This document shows positions 1 to 8,048 of a stretch of 61,654 bases of DNA, one piece after another. Each line of letters opens with the position of its first letter. Positions within the stretch are counted from its first letter, which is position 1. Location of the stretch: contig SVHS01000003.1 of assembly GCA_015055745.1 (NCBI GenBank), positions 1-61,654 on the forward strand. The letters run 5' to 3'. The DNA comes from Clostridiales bacterium (GTDB taxonomy: Bacteria; Bacillota; Clostridia; Christensenellales; UBA1242). Position numbers and translations under genes: made by a program. The notes under the pieces were generated by a model. The model searched no databases and was not told where the DNA came from. It saw nothing but the letters and a program-made list of their open reading frames with translations.

Positions 1-13
1 CTCCTTATAAAAT

Positions 14-50
14 AAAAAGCGACTTTTAGCAATAAAGGTCGCTTTTTTTA
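14..50. terminator. Strong bidirectional-looking terminator
   Basis: A perfect 10-bp stem (AAAAAGCGAC / GTCGCTTTTT) is followed by a T run. It belongs to a gene left of the window and lies 36 bp upstream of a severed PBP gene end, so it probably closes an inserted gene. Confidence 0.8.
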
Positions 51-86
51 TTTCTAGTCATAAATAGAAAATCTATCACATAATAA

Positions 87-515
87 ATGGGTAAGACAGG
101 TACAGCACAAAAGTATGGTGAAAATGGTCAAATCGCGACTGGTAAATATATCTCAAGTTTTATAGGTACATATCCTGCAAGCAATCCTCAATATGTGATG
201 ATAGTGTGTGTCAACGAACCGTCTACTGGGGCGTATTATGGTGGTGTGGTAGCGAAACCTATAGGAGAGAGAGTATTTAGCGCAATATTTGATATCAAAG
301 CGATCTCACCTACAGACGAGACCCAGCTAGACAATCAACCAAATATTTTGATGCCATATATCGTGGGTATGTCTATATCAGATGCTTGTGTAGAGCTAAA
401 AAAACTAGGTCTTGATGTCATTTTTGATGGTGATGGTGAATATGTAATAATGCAATTGCCACCAGAGAATACATTATTGTATCTCGGTGAAATAGTATAT
501 TTGATCGTTAATTAA
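87..515 (+). pseudogene. Severed C-terminal fragment of a PASTA penicillin-binding protein
   Basis: The 142 codons encode only the end of a class B PBP (FtsI/SpoVD type). They start exactly at the catalytic KTGTAQK motif (residues 3-9), continue through the end of the transpeptidase fold, and finish with one PASTA domain (about residues 85-142). The Ser-x-x-Lys and Ser-x-Asn motifs and the membrane anchor are missing. In-frame TAA codons lie directly before the ATG at 87, and the upstream DNA is a terminator plus AT-rich sequence, so this is not simply a window-edge truncation. The position before murE is where the dcw-cluster PBP gene is expected. I infer a displaced original 3' end. A complete PBP with its own end may lie upstream. 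It is unlikely to be functional as it stands. Confidence 0.8.
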
Positions 516-588
516 GATATTTTGTCTAATTTTGGTGCGGGGTAAAAAACTTGTATTGCTGTGCTAAAGTGAAAAAAAGGAGAGATGT

Positions 589-2046
589 ATGAAACTCTAT
601 GATATCATTGCAAATCTAAAATTTATAGGTATAAAAAATTATCACGAGCTAGATATAGACGCGCTTACTTGCGACAGCAATGAAAAGATAAATAATGGTA
701 TATATTTTTGCATAAAAGGGCTCAGTCATGACGGACATGATTTTGCCAAGGATAGTATCAAAAATGGTGCAGTGTGCTTGGTGGTGGAAAAATATATGGA
801 TATCCCCATTACACAGATTTTGGTAGAAAATGTGCGTAGTGCTATGTCGTATGTTAGCTCAGTGTTTTACGAGACGTATAAGGCTAATATGAAATTTGTA
901 GGTATCACTGGCACAAATGGCAAGACCACCACTACATTTTTGATACGTGAAATCCTCACTAAAATGGGCAAAAAAGTAGGCCTTATAGGAACAGAAGGTA
1001 TATATATCGGTAGTCTAATGCTACCAGCGATGTTGACTACACCAGACCCTATCCATCTACACAAAGTTATCGATGATATGAAAAATAATGGCTGTGAGTA
1101 TTGCATCATGGAGGTCAGTGCCCACTCTATAGCGTTAAATAAGATAGATAACATATACTATGATGTGGTAGGGCTTAGCAATATCACAAAAGATCATCTA
1201 GACTTTTTCTTAAATATGGAAAATTATGTCAAGTGCAAAGCAAGCTTATTTGATTATCGTCATGCAAAGCAAGGTGTCATCAATATTGATGCAAAATACT
1301 CAAAAGAAATAGTAAAAAAATCAAATATAGACGTCATGACTATAGGTAAGAATGCAGATCTAGAGCTTATTAGTCAAAATCTTACTATGAAGGGCAGTAG
1401 TTTCAAGCTAGGCTACAATGGTAAAACATATACTGCAAATACCAATCTAATGGGAGATTACAATATCTCAAATATTTTGATGGCTATTTCATGTCTTGTA
1501 AGGCTTGGCTTTGATATAAAAGAAGTGTTATCTGTCATCAAGTCTACAGAGTTTACCGTACCGGGAAGATTCAATGTCTTGAACATCGACGCTGACTACA
1601 ATGTGGTCATAGATTACGCTCATACTCCAGACGGTATCAAAAATATACTCACAACACTCAATAAACTACCAAAAGCAAAGCTTATCACAGTGTTTGGCTG
1701 TGGAGGTAATAGAGACAAGACTAAGCGTAGTGAAATGGGAGAGATGGCGGTGAGTCTTAGTGATTATGTCATCGTCACTAGTGATAACCCACGTGATGAA
1801 AATCCTGATATGATCATTGATGATATAGTAAAAGGTATAGATAATAAAAATCTAGTGCGCATCACAGATAGAAAATCGGCTATTGAGTATGCATTGTCTA
1901 TCGCAAAGACAAATGATATCGTGGCTATACTCGGAAAAGGTGCAGAGAGATATCAAGAAATCAAGGGCATAAAGATATCCTATAGTGATTACGAAGTAGT
2001 GGACAGCTATTTTAAATATTCACACAAAAGTGAGTTGAAAGCATGA
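589..2046 (+). CDS. murE: UDP-MurNAc-L-Ala-D-Glu:meso-DAP ligase
   Basis: Cytoplasmic Mur ligase that adds the third stem-peptide residue during peptidoglycan synthesis, using ATP. The 485 aa match the family length. The ATP-binding GTNGKTTT motif is at 108-115. The DNPR motif at 399-402 (DNPRDENPD) is the specificity signature for meso-diaminopimelate rather than lysine. The start at 589 has a good ribosome site, AAAGGAGAG. The stop overlaps the mraY start by 4 bp, which suggests translational coupling in the dcw operon. The usual neighbour murF is not between murE and mraY here. Confidence 0.97.
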   Translation: MKLYDIIANLKFIGIKNYHELDIDALTCDSNEKINNGIYFCIKGLSHDGHDFAKDSIKNGAVCLVVEKYMDIPITQILVENVRSAMSYVSSVFYETYKANMKFVGITGTNGKTTTTFLIREILTKMGKKVGLIGTEGIYIGSLMLPAMLTTPDPIHLHKVIDDMKNNGCEYCIMEVSAHSIALNKIDNIYYDVVGLSNITKDHLDFFLNMENYVKCKASLFDYRHAKQGVINIDAKYSKEIVKKSNIDVMTIGKNADLELISQNLTMKGSSFKLGYNGKTYTANTNLMGDYNISNILMAISCLVRLGFDIKEVLSVIKSTEFTVPGRFNVLNIDADYNVVIDYAHTPDGIKNILTTLNKLPKAKLITVFGCGGNRDKTKRSEMGEMAVSLSDYVIVTSDNPRDENPDMIIDDIVKGIDNKNLVRITDRKSAIEYALSIAKTNDIVAILGKGAERYQEIKGIKISYSDYEVVDSYFKYSHKSELKA

Positions 2047-3035
2047 TAAAGATATTGTTGGCATTTTTATCGAGCTTTACTTTGTCTCTTTTATTAATGC
2101 CTTTTATTATCAAATTTTTTAAGGCAAAGCAAGCTTCACAGACTATCTTAAATTATGTAGAAAATCATAAAGATAAAAATGGTACTCTTACTATGGGTGG
2201 TGTGGTTTTTATCATTACTACACTATTATTGGCGTTTGTCTTTTTGAAGTATGACAATACTTGGTTTGTGTGTCTGTTGGTGAGTGTGTTTTATGGAGTG
2301 CTAGGACTCATGGACGATCACCTCAAGATAAAGTATAAGCAAAATTTAGGACTTAGAGCGTATCAAAAGGTCATTGGACAAGTAGGTATTGCTATCATTT
2401 TTGCTATATATATTTTTTTATCTATAGGTGGAGAGATATTTGTTCCTTTTTTGGACAAGACTGTAAATATTGGCTGGGGCATTATTCCTCTTGTAGTTAT
2501 AGTCATGGTCGCAACTACAAATAGTGTAAATCTTACAGATGGTCTAGATGGACTAGCTGGTAGTGTGAGCTTGGTGTATCTTGTCTTTTTTACGGCTATA
2601 TCAGTTATTCTTCGTGATACTTTATATGCGTCAGGTGAGACTGGTATAATCATACAAAATTTTGACAATATCAATATCCTATCCATATTATTTGTCGGTG
2701 CCATTCTCGGTTTTTTGATGTTCAATACTTCCAAAGCCTGTATTTTTATGGGAGATGCAGGCTCTCTTTGTCTAGGCGGATATATTGGTGCTAGTGCATG
2801 TGTGTTAGGCTTGGAGATGATATTGCCTATATTGGGCTTTTGTTTTGTATTTAGTGCGATATCTGTGATTTTGCAGGTAATGGTATTTAAGCTGAAGCGA
2901 AAACGAGTATTTAAGATGGCGCCTTTTCACCATCATCTGCAGATGTCTGGACTGAGCGAACCAAAGGTGGTAGCTATATATTCTGCCGTGACACTTAGTA
3001 TAGGTGTGATTTGCATTATTTTTTATCTTTTGTAA
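2043..3035 (+). CDS. mraY: Phospho-MurNAc-pentapeptide transferase
   Basis: Integral membrane enzyme that moves phospho-MurNAc-pentapeptide to undecaprenyl phosphate, making lipid I. The 330 aa have about ten hydrophobic segments. Family motifs are visible in order: LMDDHLKIK (catalytic Asp pair), NLTDGLDGLA near residue 163, FMGDAGS near 235 and PFHHHLQ near 295. It overlaps murE by 4 bp and is followed by murD after about 40 bp. Confidence 0.97.
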   Translation: MIKILLAFLSSFTLSLLLMPFIIKFFKAKQASQTILNYVENHKDKNGTLTMGGVVFIITTLLLAFVFLKYDNTWFVCLLVSVFYGVLGLMDDHLKIKYKQNLGLRAYQKVIGQVGIAIIFAIYIFLSIGGEIFVPFLDKTVNIGWGIIPLVVIVMVATTNSVNLTDGLDGLAGSVSLVYLVFFTAISVILRDTLYASGETGIIIQNFDNINILSILFVGAILGFLMFNTSKACIFMGDAGSLCLGGYIGASACVLGLEMILPILGFCFVFSAISVILQVMVFKLKRKRVFKMAPFHHHLQMSGLSEPKVVAIYSAVTLSIGVICIIFYLL

Positions 3036-3075
3036 TTATTTTAATTTTCAGATAATAAAATTAGATAGGTGAAAT

Positions 3076-4386
3076 ATGAAATTTAAGCATAAAAATGTAT
3101 TGGTTTATGGCATGAGTGTGTCAGGCGAGAGTGTGAGCAAGCTATTAAAAAAATTGAGAGCAAATGTCTATCTCTATGATGATGACCAAGAGAGGCTAAG
3201 GGCTAAAAATATAAAAGGTTGTTATTTTGTCAATGGGCTAAATGAAAATCTGATTTCACAGTTTGATTTTATCGTAGTGTCTCCGTCTATTGAATTGGAC
3301 AATCCTTTTATCAAAATGGCCATAGAAAAAAATATAAAGATCTATAGTGAGCTAGAGTTTTCGAGTCTCTTTTGCAAAAAACTCGTGGCTGTCACAGGCA
3401 CCAATGGTAAAACTACTACGGTACAGCTTATCAACGCTATTTTATCCAAGAAGTATCACTCAATAGCTTGTGGGAATATTGGATATCCATTATCCAAGGC
3501 GGTGTTGGAGCATAAAAAAGCTATCAAAGTGGCGGAGGTGAGTAGTTTTATGTTAGAGCACGCGGAGACTTTCTCTCCGCATGTGGCTACTATATTAAAT
3601 ATAGAGCCTGATCATCTTATTCGTCATAAGTCTATGAGTGAGTATACTAGGCTAAAATTTAATATCTTTAAAAATCTTACAAAAAAAGACTTCGCAGTAG
3701 TCAATCTAGACAATGATATACATACCACACTTGATGCGTTGATTATTACATATTCTTACTCCCATATTGCAGATGTGTATGTAAAAAATGGTTGTATTTA
3801 CTTACATAATGATAAAGTAATAGCTATAAACGAGCTAAAAATCAAAGGTAAACACAATGTCTATAATGTCATGTGTGCGATTTGCTTTGCTTACATATAT
3901 AAAGTACCTGTGAGGGCTATAAAAGAAGCTCTTATCAATTTCCAATCTGAAAAATATAGGATAGATTTTGTGGCTAGTGTGAATGAAATAAACTTTTACA
4001 ACGATAGTAAGTCGACAAATATCTCATCAACGATTGCGTGTGTAGATAGTATCAAAGGTGCAATCATATTATTATTGGGTGGCTCTGACAAAGGGCTTGA
4101 TTATTGTAAATTATTTTCAAGATTGTCAAAGCGGGTGGTGCAGATAGTAGCTTTTGGTGAGATAGCTGATAGATTGGTAGAGGACAATGCCTCAAAATTT
4201 GCTATCAAAAAATGCACTGATATGAAAGAGGCGTTTAGCTACGCGACAGCTAATGCGAAAAAGAATGACAATATAGTCTTGTCGCCAGCCAGTGCTAGCT
4301 ATGACCAATACACAAGTTATATCGAGCGTGGTAAGGCTTTTGATGAAATGGTGAGAGAATATGAAAATTCATGCAAAAAAAAATAG
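3076..4386 (+). CDS. murD: UDP-MurNAc-L-alanine:D-glutamate ligase
   Basis: Cytoplasmic Mur ligase that adds D-glutamate to UDP-MurNAc-L-Ala. The 436 aa have an N-terminal nucleotide-sugar domain, GTNGKTTT at 108-115, EVSSFMLE shortly after, and a C-terminal ligase domain with LLLGGSDKG. The start at 3076 follows a weak TAGGTG site. The 3' end overlaps ftsW by 26 bp, so ftsW translation is probably coupled to murD. Confidence 0.95.
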   Translation: MKFKHKNVLVYGMSVSGESVSKLLKKLRANVYLYDDDQERLRAKNIKGCYFVNGLNENLISQFDFIVVSPSIELDNPFIKMAIEKNIKIYSELEFSSLFCKKLVAVTGTNGKTTTVQLINAILSKKYHSIACGNIGYPLSKAVLEHKKAIKVAEVSSFMLEHAETFSPHVATILNIEPDHLIRHKSMSEYTRLKFNIFKNLTKKDFAVVNLDNDIHTTLDALIITYSYSHIADVYVKNGCIYLHNDKVIAINELKIKGKHNVYNVMCAICFAYIYKVPVRAIKEALINFQSEKYRIDFVASVNEINFYNDSKSTNISSTIACVDSIKGAIILLLGGSDKGLDYCKLFSRLSKRVVQIVAFGEIADRLVEDNASKFAIKKCTDMKEAFSYATANAKKNDNIVLSPASASYDQYTSYIERGKAFDEMVREYENSCKKK

Positions 4387-5464
4387 CCTAATCATTTTAT
4401 TTTGTACACTTGCACTTGCTATTTTTGGCTGTGTCATGGTATACAGTGCTAGTAAATACTCTGCTACTGTAAATTATGGAGATGAGTTTTTCTATCTTAA
4501 AAAGCAGATTTTAGGTGTGGTGATAGGGCTTGTCGGTCTTATCATATGTAGCTTTGTCAATCACAAAGTCTATCGTAAGTTTTACTGGATATTTTATTTT
4601 GTAGGTCTAGTATTTTTGATACTCGTATTTATCCCTGGGCTTAGTAGGACTAGTTATGGAGCGACACGCTGGATAGGGATAGGTAGCTTTACTATCCAAC
4701 CTAGTGAGATAGCGAAATTTTGTCTAGTATTTTTCCTTGCTGGTTATTTAGCTGACGGAGACAAGCTAAGCAAGGTCAAGCATATCCTTATCACGCTATC
4801 GCTCGGTGGAGCGTACTGTATACTTATCATGCTAGAGCCCAATATGTCTATCACGATGTGTGTGGCTTTTACACTTATCTTTATGTTATTTATTGGAGGT
4901 ATGAGGTTAAAAGTCTTTGGTATGATGATAGTACCAGCTATAGCGTTAGTAGTGGTATTGATTTTAATGGAGCCATATAGACTCAGTAGGTTAGTAGCGT
5001 TTATCAATCCATGGGAAAATCCACTTGATGAAGGCTATCAGCTCATTCAGTCTCTATATGCCATAGGTAGCGGTGGAGTATGGGGAGTAGGATTGTTTAA
5101 TAGCAGACAGGCAGAGCTTTTTCTCCCATTTAGTGAGTCTGACTTTATCTTTTCTATCACAGCTGAAGAGCTGGGCTTTATAGGGTGTATAGTGCTCTGT
5201 ATGATATTTTTGACACTTATTATTACTATTTTCAAGGTGGGCATGCGTGCTGCCAACAAATTCTCCGCATTTCTATGCTTTGGCATCGCTGCTATCATCA
5301 GTATCCAAGTGGTATTAAATATTGCCGTCGTGACAGGTTCAATCCCACCAACGGGACTTCCACTTCCGTTCATAAGTGCCGGTTCGACGAGTTTGCTAGT
5401 TTTTATGTCTGCTATTGGCGTTGTGCTGAATGTGGATAGGCAGAGTAGGAAAGGTAGAATATAA
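4361..5464 (+). CDS. ftsW: Septal lipid II polymerase FtsW (SEDS family)
   Basis: Polytopic SEDS glycosyltransferase that polymerises lipid II at the division site together with a class B PBP. The 367 aa show about ten membrane segments. The SEDS motifs are present: GATRWIGIG after segment 3, QPSEIAKF, and the C-terminal PPTGLPLPFISAGSTSL. The protein is complete, but its last 43 codons (5336-5464) occur twice more downstream as separate copies (6260-6388 and 7422-7549). This suggests the present end was supplied by an insertion rather than inherited with the body of the gene. murG, which usually follows, is absent. Confidence 0.97.
   Translation: MKIHAKKNSLIILFCTLALAIFGCVMVYSASKYSATVNYGDEFFYLKKQILGVVIGLVGLIICSFVNHKVYRKFYWIFYFVGLVFLILVFIPGLSRTSYGATRWIGIGSFTIQPSEIAKFCLVFFLAGYLADGDKLSKVKHILITLSLGGAYCILIMLEPNMSITMCVAFTLIFMLFIGGMRLKVFGMMIVPAIALVVVLILMEPYRLSRLVAFINPWENPLDEGYQLIQSLYAIGSGGVWGVGLFNSRQAELFLPFSESDFIFSITAEELGFIGCIVLCMIFLTLIITIFKVGMRAANKFSAFLCFGIAAIISIQVVLNIAVVTGSIPPTGLPLPFISAGSTSLLVFMSAIGVVLNVDRQSRKGRI
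5336..5464 (+). repeat. ftsW 3'-end repeat, copy 1 (in frame with ftsW)
   Basis: These 129 bp encode the last 42 residues of FtsW plus the stop. Against copy 2, 22 of 43 codons differ and 20 of the changes are synonymous. Against copy 3, a block of 18 codons (54 bp, GGA to ATG) is identical, and the last third is strongly diverged. Confidence 0.9.
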
Positions 5465-5474
5465 TTTTTTATTT

Positions 5475-5515
5475 AAGTGTATACGAAGTGTAAACATTTT
5501 GTATACATTTTTTTG
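5475..5515 (+). terminator. Terminator after ftsW copy 1
   Basis: Stem AAGTGTATAC / GTATACATTT (one G-T pair), a 16-nt loop and a T run. The GTATAC-type stem is shared with the terminator after ftsW copy 2. Confidence 0.75.
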
Positions 5516-5524
5516 TTTGTGTGT

Positions 5525-5530
5525 TATAAT
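5525..5530 (+). promoter_or_regulatory. -10 box of the cargo methyltransferase, likely leaderless
   Basis: TATAAT ends 7 nt before the ATG at 5538, and no ribosome site lies between, so transcription would begin at or next to the start codon. I see no clear -35 box. Confidence 0.5.
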
Positions 5531-5537
5531 TAACATT

Positions 5538-6239
5538 ATGAAAAAAGATTTAGAATATACAAAAATGGCATGTTTTTATGATGAGCTTTATAAAAATAAA
5601 AACTATAAAAGAGAAGTTTGTTTTATAGAGAAGTTTCTTAATTCAAAGGAAGATAAAATTTTAGATGCTGGTTGCGGAACTGGTAATCATGCTAAAATTT
5701 TACAAGACAAAGGATATAATATTTACGGATTTGATTTAAGCCCTCAAATGGTTGAAATCGCAAATAAAAAAGTTAATAATAATTTTGAAGTTGGAAATTT
5801 ATTGTCTTATTCAACAGATAAAAGTTATGATGTAATTGTTTCATTTTATGCAGTCTTTAATCATTTAAAATCGTATCAAGAGTTTTCTTTTGCATTGCAA
5901 AATCTATTAAAAGCATTAAATAATAAAGGAACCTTAATCATAGATTTACATAACCCACAAAAAAATGGTGTAAAGGTAGATAAATTTGATTCTGTAAAAA
6001 GAATAATGCAATGGAAGATTAATAAATTATTAAAAAAAGAAACTTCTAAAATAACTTATTTTGTAGGTAATAATAAATATGTAACTAAACATAAGTTTAA
6101 AATATTTGAAATAGAAAAAATAAAAATGATTTGCGATAACTTGAATTTAAGTTGTGAATTTTATGAAAATTATGAAATAAATTCAGTCGCAACTCAAAGT
6201 AGCAAAAATATACAGGTGGTTATTAAAAAAAGTTTATAA
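5538..6239 (+). CDS. SAM-dependent methyltransferase (cargo of module 1)
   Basis: A 233-residue class I methyltransferase. The SAM-binding motif I is DAGCGTGNHA near residue 43, followed by an acidic end of strand 2 (YGFDLSPQMVE) and FYAVFNHL, as in UbiE/small-molecule methyltransferases. The substrate is unknown. The longer frame open from 5430 runs through the ftsW end and terminator, so the ATG at 5538 is preferred. Codon use is AT-rich compared with the dcw genes. It is the sole gene of the first module and is followed directly by ftsW copy 2. Confidence 0.8.
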   Translation: MKKDLEYTKMACFYDELYKNKNYKREVCFIEKFLNSKEDKILDAGCGTGNHAKILQDKGYNIYGFDLSPQMVEIANKKVNNNFEVGNLLSYSTDKSYDVIVSFYAVFNHLKSYQEFSFALQNLLKALNNKGTLIIDLHNPQKNGVKVDKFDSVKRIMQWKINKLLKKETSKITYFVGNNKYVTKHKFKIFEIEKIKMICDNLNLSCEFYENYEINSVATQSSKNIQVVIKKSL

Positions 6240-6259
6240 TATAATAACTGATGTTAAGG

Positions 6260-6388
6260 GGTTCAATCCCACCAACTGGCTTACCGCTTCCATTTATCTC
6301 TGCCGGTTCAACAAGTTTGCTAGTTTTTATGTCTGCGATAGGGGTTGTTTTGAATGTTGATAGGCAATCTAGAAAAAGTAAAATTTAA
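6260..6388 (+). repeat. ftsW 3'-end repeat, copy 2
   Basis: These 129 bp translate to the same FtsW tail as copy 1 except Gly to Ser and Arg to Lys near the end. Twenty further codons differ only synonymously, including two AGT/TCT serine switches. The frame is open and could be read from an ATG at 6251, but no transmembrane body precedes it. The preceding ATAACTGATGTTAAG is shared with copy 3. Confidence 0.9.
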
Positions 6389-6426
6389 AGTGTATACATT
6401 TTAATGCAATTTGTATACACTTTTTT
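6387..6426 (+). terminator. Terminator after ftsW copy 2
   Basis: Perfect 11-bp stem AAAGTGTATAC / GTATACACTTT and a T run. It begins at the stop codon of ftsW copy 2, so this tail carries its own terminator. Confidence 0.8.
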
Positions 6427-6437
6427 AATTTGTATGT

Positions 6438-6443
6438 TATAAT
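6438..6443 (+). promoter_or_regulatory. -10 box of the deaminase-metalloprotease pair
   Basis: TATAAT just after the terminator, 23 nt before the ATG at 6467. No convincing -35 box at 17 bp. Confidence 0.5.
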
Positions 6444-6466
6444 AAAAATAACAAAGAGGTGTTGAT

Positions 6467-6967
6467 ATGAAATCAAAGAATGAAATTGACCAAACAATTG
6501 AAAAGTATATGAGAATTGCAATTGAGGAAGCAGAGATTGCCAAAGCAAATGGTGAAAATCCTTTTGGTGCTGTTCTATTAGATCCTGAATATAATTTTTG
6601 TCATAAAAATCATTCAAGAAGTGTTGAATTATCTGATCCGACTGCTCATGCTGAAACCTTGGTTATTAGAGAGTATTGTCAACAACACAACAAACAAAAT
6701 TTAAAAGATTATATTTTAATATCTTCTGGGGAACCTTGTATAATGTGTTCAGGTGCAATTAAGTGGGCAGAAATTCAACAAATTTATTTTTCTGCTCCAC
6801 AAAAAATAATAAATAAACTTAGTGGAGGTAAAAGGAAACCTTCATGTAAAGGCTTGATAAATTCAGGATTTAGCAAAAAGCATATTGTTGGCAAAGTGTT
6901 ATTAAATGAAGGGATTGCGGCTTTAAAAAGCCATAAATTTAATTCAAAGGAGAAAAACAATGGATAA
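6467..6967 (+). CDS. Nucleobase deaminase, guanine/cytosine deaminase family (cargo)
   Basis: A 166-residue zinc-dependent deaminase of the CMP/dCMP deaminase superfamily. The proton-shuttle and zinc motif HAET is near residue 58 and the zinc Cys pair PCIMC near residue 85. NPFGAVLLD before the active site and SGAIKWAEIQQIYF after it resemble guanine deaminase and TadA-like enzymes, so a base or nucleoside is the likely substrate. The start at 6467 has the site AAAGAGGTG. It overlaps the next gene by 8 bp. The AT-rich codons differ from the flanking cell-wall genes. Confidence 0.8.
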   Translation: MKSKNEIDQTIEKYMRIAIEEAEIAKANGENPFGAVLLDPEYNFCHKNHSRSVELSDPTAHAETLVIREYCQQHNKQNLKDYILISSGEPCIMCSGAIKWAEIQQIYFSAPQKIINKLSGGKRKPSCKGLINSGFSKKHIVGKVLLNEGIAALKSHKFNSKEKNNG

Positions 6968-7394
6968 GAAGTTTTTAGAACAACAATTTAAGTTTTTTAT
7001 TAAAAAAATGGAAATGACTCAATGGAATTTGAAACTTGAATTTGTTGAGCATGATTGGAAAAATACGGGAAATGTTAAAGTTGATATGGACAATAAAACA
7101 GCAATAGTATATTTAAATATTTTTAATCCTAAATGTGAAAATCTTGAAGAGGTAATAATTCACGAACTTTGCCATATAAAACTTTGGAAGCTGGATTTAT
7201 ATTGCGAAAGTTTGCTTGATTCAACTTTTGATAATAAGGATTCAAAGGAATATAAATTTGGCTATAATCAATTTATGAGTGCATTAGAACAAACCACTCA
7301 AGAAATTGCAAAGACATATACAAAACTTTTGGCAAAGAACAAAAACTTATCATATAATCGTTGTGCGGAAAGAATGGCTTTTAGAGAAGAATAA
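6960..7394 (+). CDS. HELCH-motif zinc metallopeptidase (cargo)
   Basis: A 144-residue soluble protein with a zincin motif, EEVIIHELCHIKLW, centred near residue 68 (His-Glu-x-x-His). A Glu-rich helix further on may supply the third ligand. It is smaller than SprT and lacks a clear C-terminal zinc ribbon. The size resembles SprT-like or ImmA/IrrE-type peptidases of mobile elements, but I cannot assign it to either. It overlaps the deaminase by 8 bp with ribosome site AAGGAG, so the two are probably made together. Confidence 0.65.
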   Translation: MDKKFLEQQFKFFIKKMEMTQWNLKLEFVEHDWKNTGNVKVDMDNKTAIVYLNIFNPKCENLEEVIIHELCHIKLWKLDLYCESLLDSTFDNKDSKEYKFGYNQFMSALEQTTQEIAKTYTKLLAKNKNLSYNRCAERMAFREE

Positions 7395-7421
7395 TTTATA
7401 ACACAATAACTGATGTTAAGA

Positions 7422-7549
7422 GATTCAATCCCACCACAGGACTTCCACTTCCGTTCATAAGTGCCGGTTCGACGAGTTTGCTAGTTTTTATGAGTGCGAT
7501 AGGAGTGGTGCTGAATGTGGATAGACAATCAAGAAAGAATAAAATTTAG
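7422..7549 (+). repeat. ftsW 3'-end repeat, copy 3 (frameshifted)
   Basis: This copy is 128 bp, one shorter than the others because one A is missing in the ACA codon of PPTG. The frame is therefore broken, as expected for a displaced, unselected remnant. Ignoring the gap, it still encodes the FtsW tail. An 18-codon block is identical to copy 1, while the last 19 codons carry many synonymous differences. Confidence 0.9.
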
Positions 7550-7604
7550 AGTATTGCAATTTGTTTTAGTTTATGTTAATATAATTACAGTTTTAGGAGA
7601 AGAT

Positions 7605-8027
7605 ATGAAAAAATATTTATTTGATAAAATTGTAATTGATTGTTCAACCATAAGATTTTATCCATATAGAAGCACAACTTTTTTGGAATTTTTTACTACT
7701 AATTTTTGTGGAAAATTGGAAAATGATACAATAGGTAAAAATACATTGTGTCCAAAAAACTTTTTCGAATTTATTGAGTGCTTAAAAAGAACAAAGGTGA
7801 TAGGTAAAGATTATCAAATCTTACAATACGATACATTTAGTGGTGAAAATATTGAAAGTTCATTTGATAATTTATTAAAAACTTTTATTAAAAAAATTTA
7901 TAAAGATAAACCTGCGAACAAAAATATAATAGAGAAATTTTGTAAAGGAGCTTATGGCATTAGAAGCGAAGCACAAAAGAGTGCGGAAGTTTTGAATAGT
8001 AGTCCAGAAAATTTTTTAGATATTTAA
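7605..8027 (+). CDS. Unknown cargo protein, 140 aa
   Basis: I do not recognise this protein. It is soluble, Lys/Phe/Asn-rich and has no signal peptide or membrane segment. The start at 7605 has the site TTAGGAG. The frame is open from 7515, but that stretch is an antiparallel-frame reading of the ftsW tail and should not be included. It follows ftsW copy 3 directly, which repeats the module layout, and is closed by a terminator at 8049. The base composition is AT-rich like its neighbours. Confidence 0.6.
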   Translation: MKKYLFDKIVIDCSTIRFYPYRSTTFLEFFTTNFCGKLENDTIGKNTLCPKNFFEFIECLKRTKVIGKDYQILQYDTFSGENIESSFDNLLKTFIKKIYKDKPANKNIIEKFCKGAYGIRSEAQKSAEVLNSSPENFLDI

Positions 8028-8048
8028 TTTGTAAATTGTAAGATTAAG

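Noticed and set aside
5430..5537. Longer methyltransferase start inside the ftsW tail
   Set aside because: This stretch covers the ftsW tail, a terminator and the -10 box; the conserved methyltransferase part starts after ATG 5538.
7515..7604. N-terminal extension of the unknown 140-aa cargo protein
   Set aside because: It is an out-of-frame reading of ftsW copy 3; ATG 7605 has a proper ribosome site.
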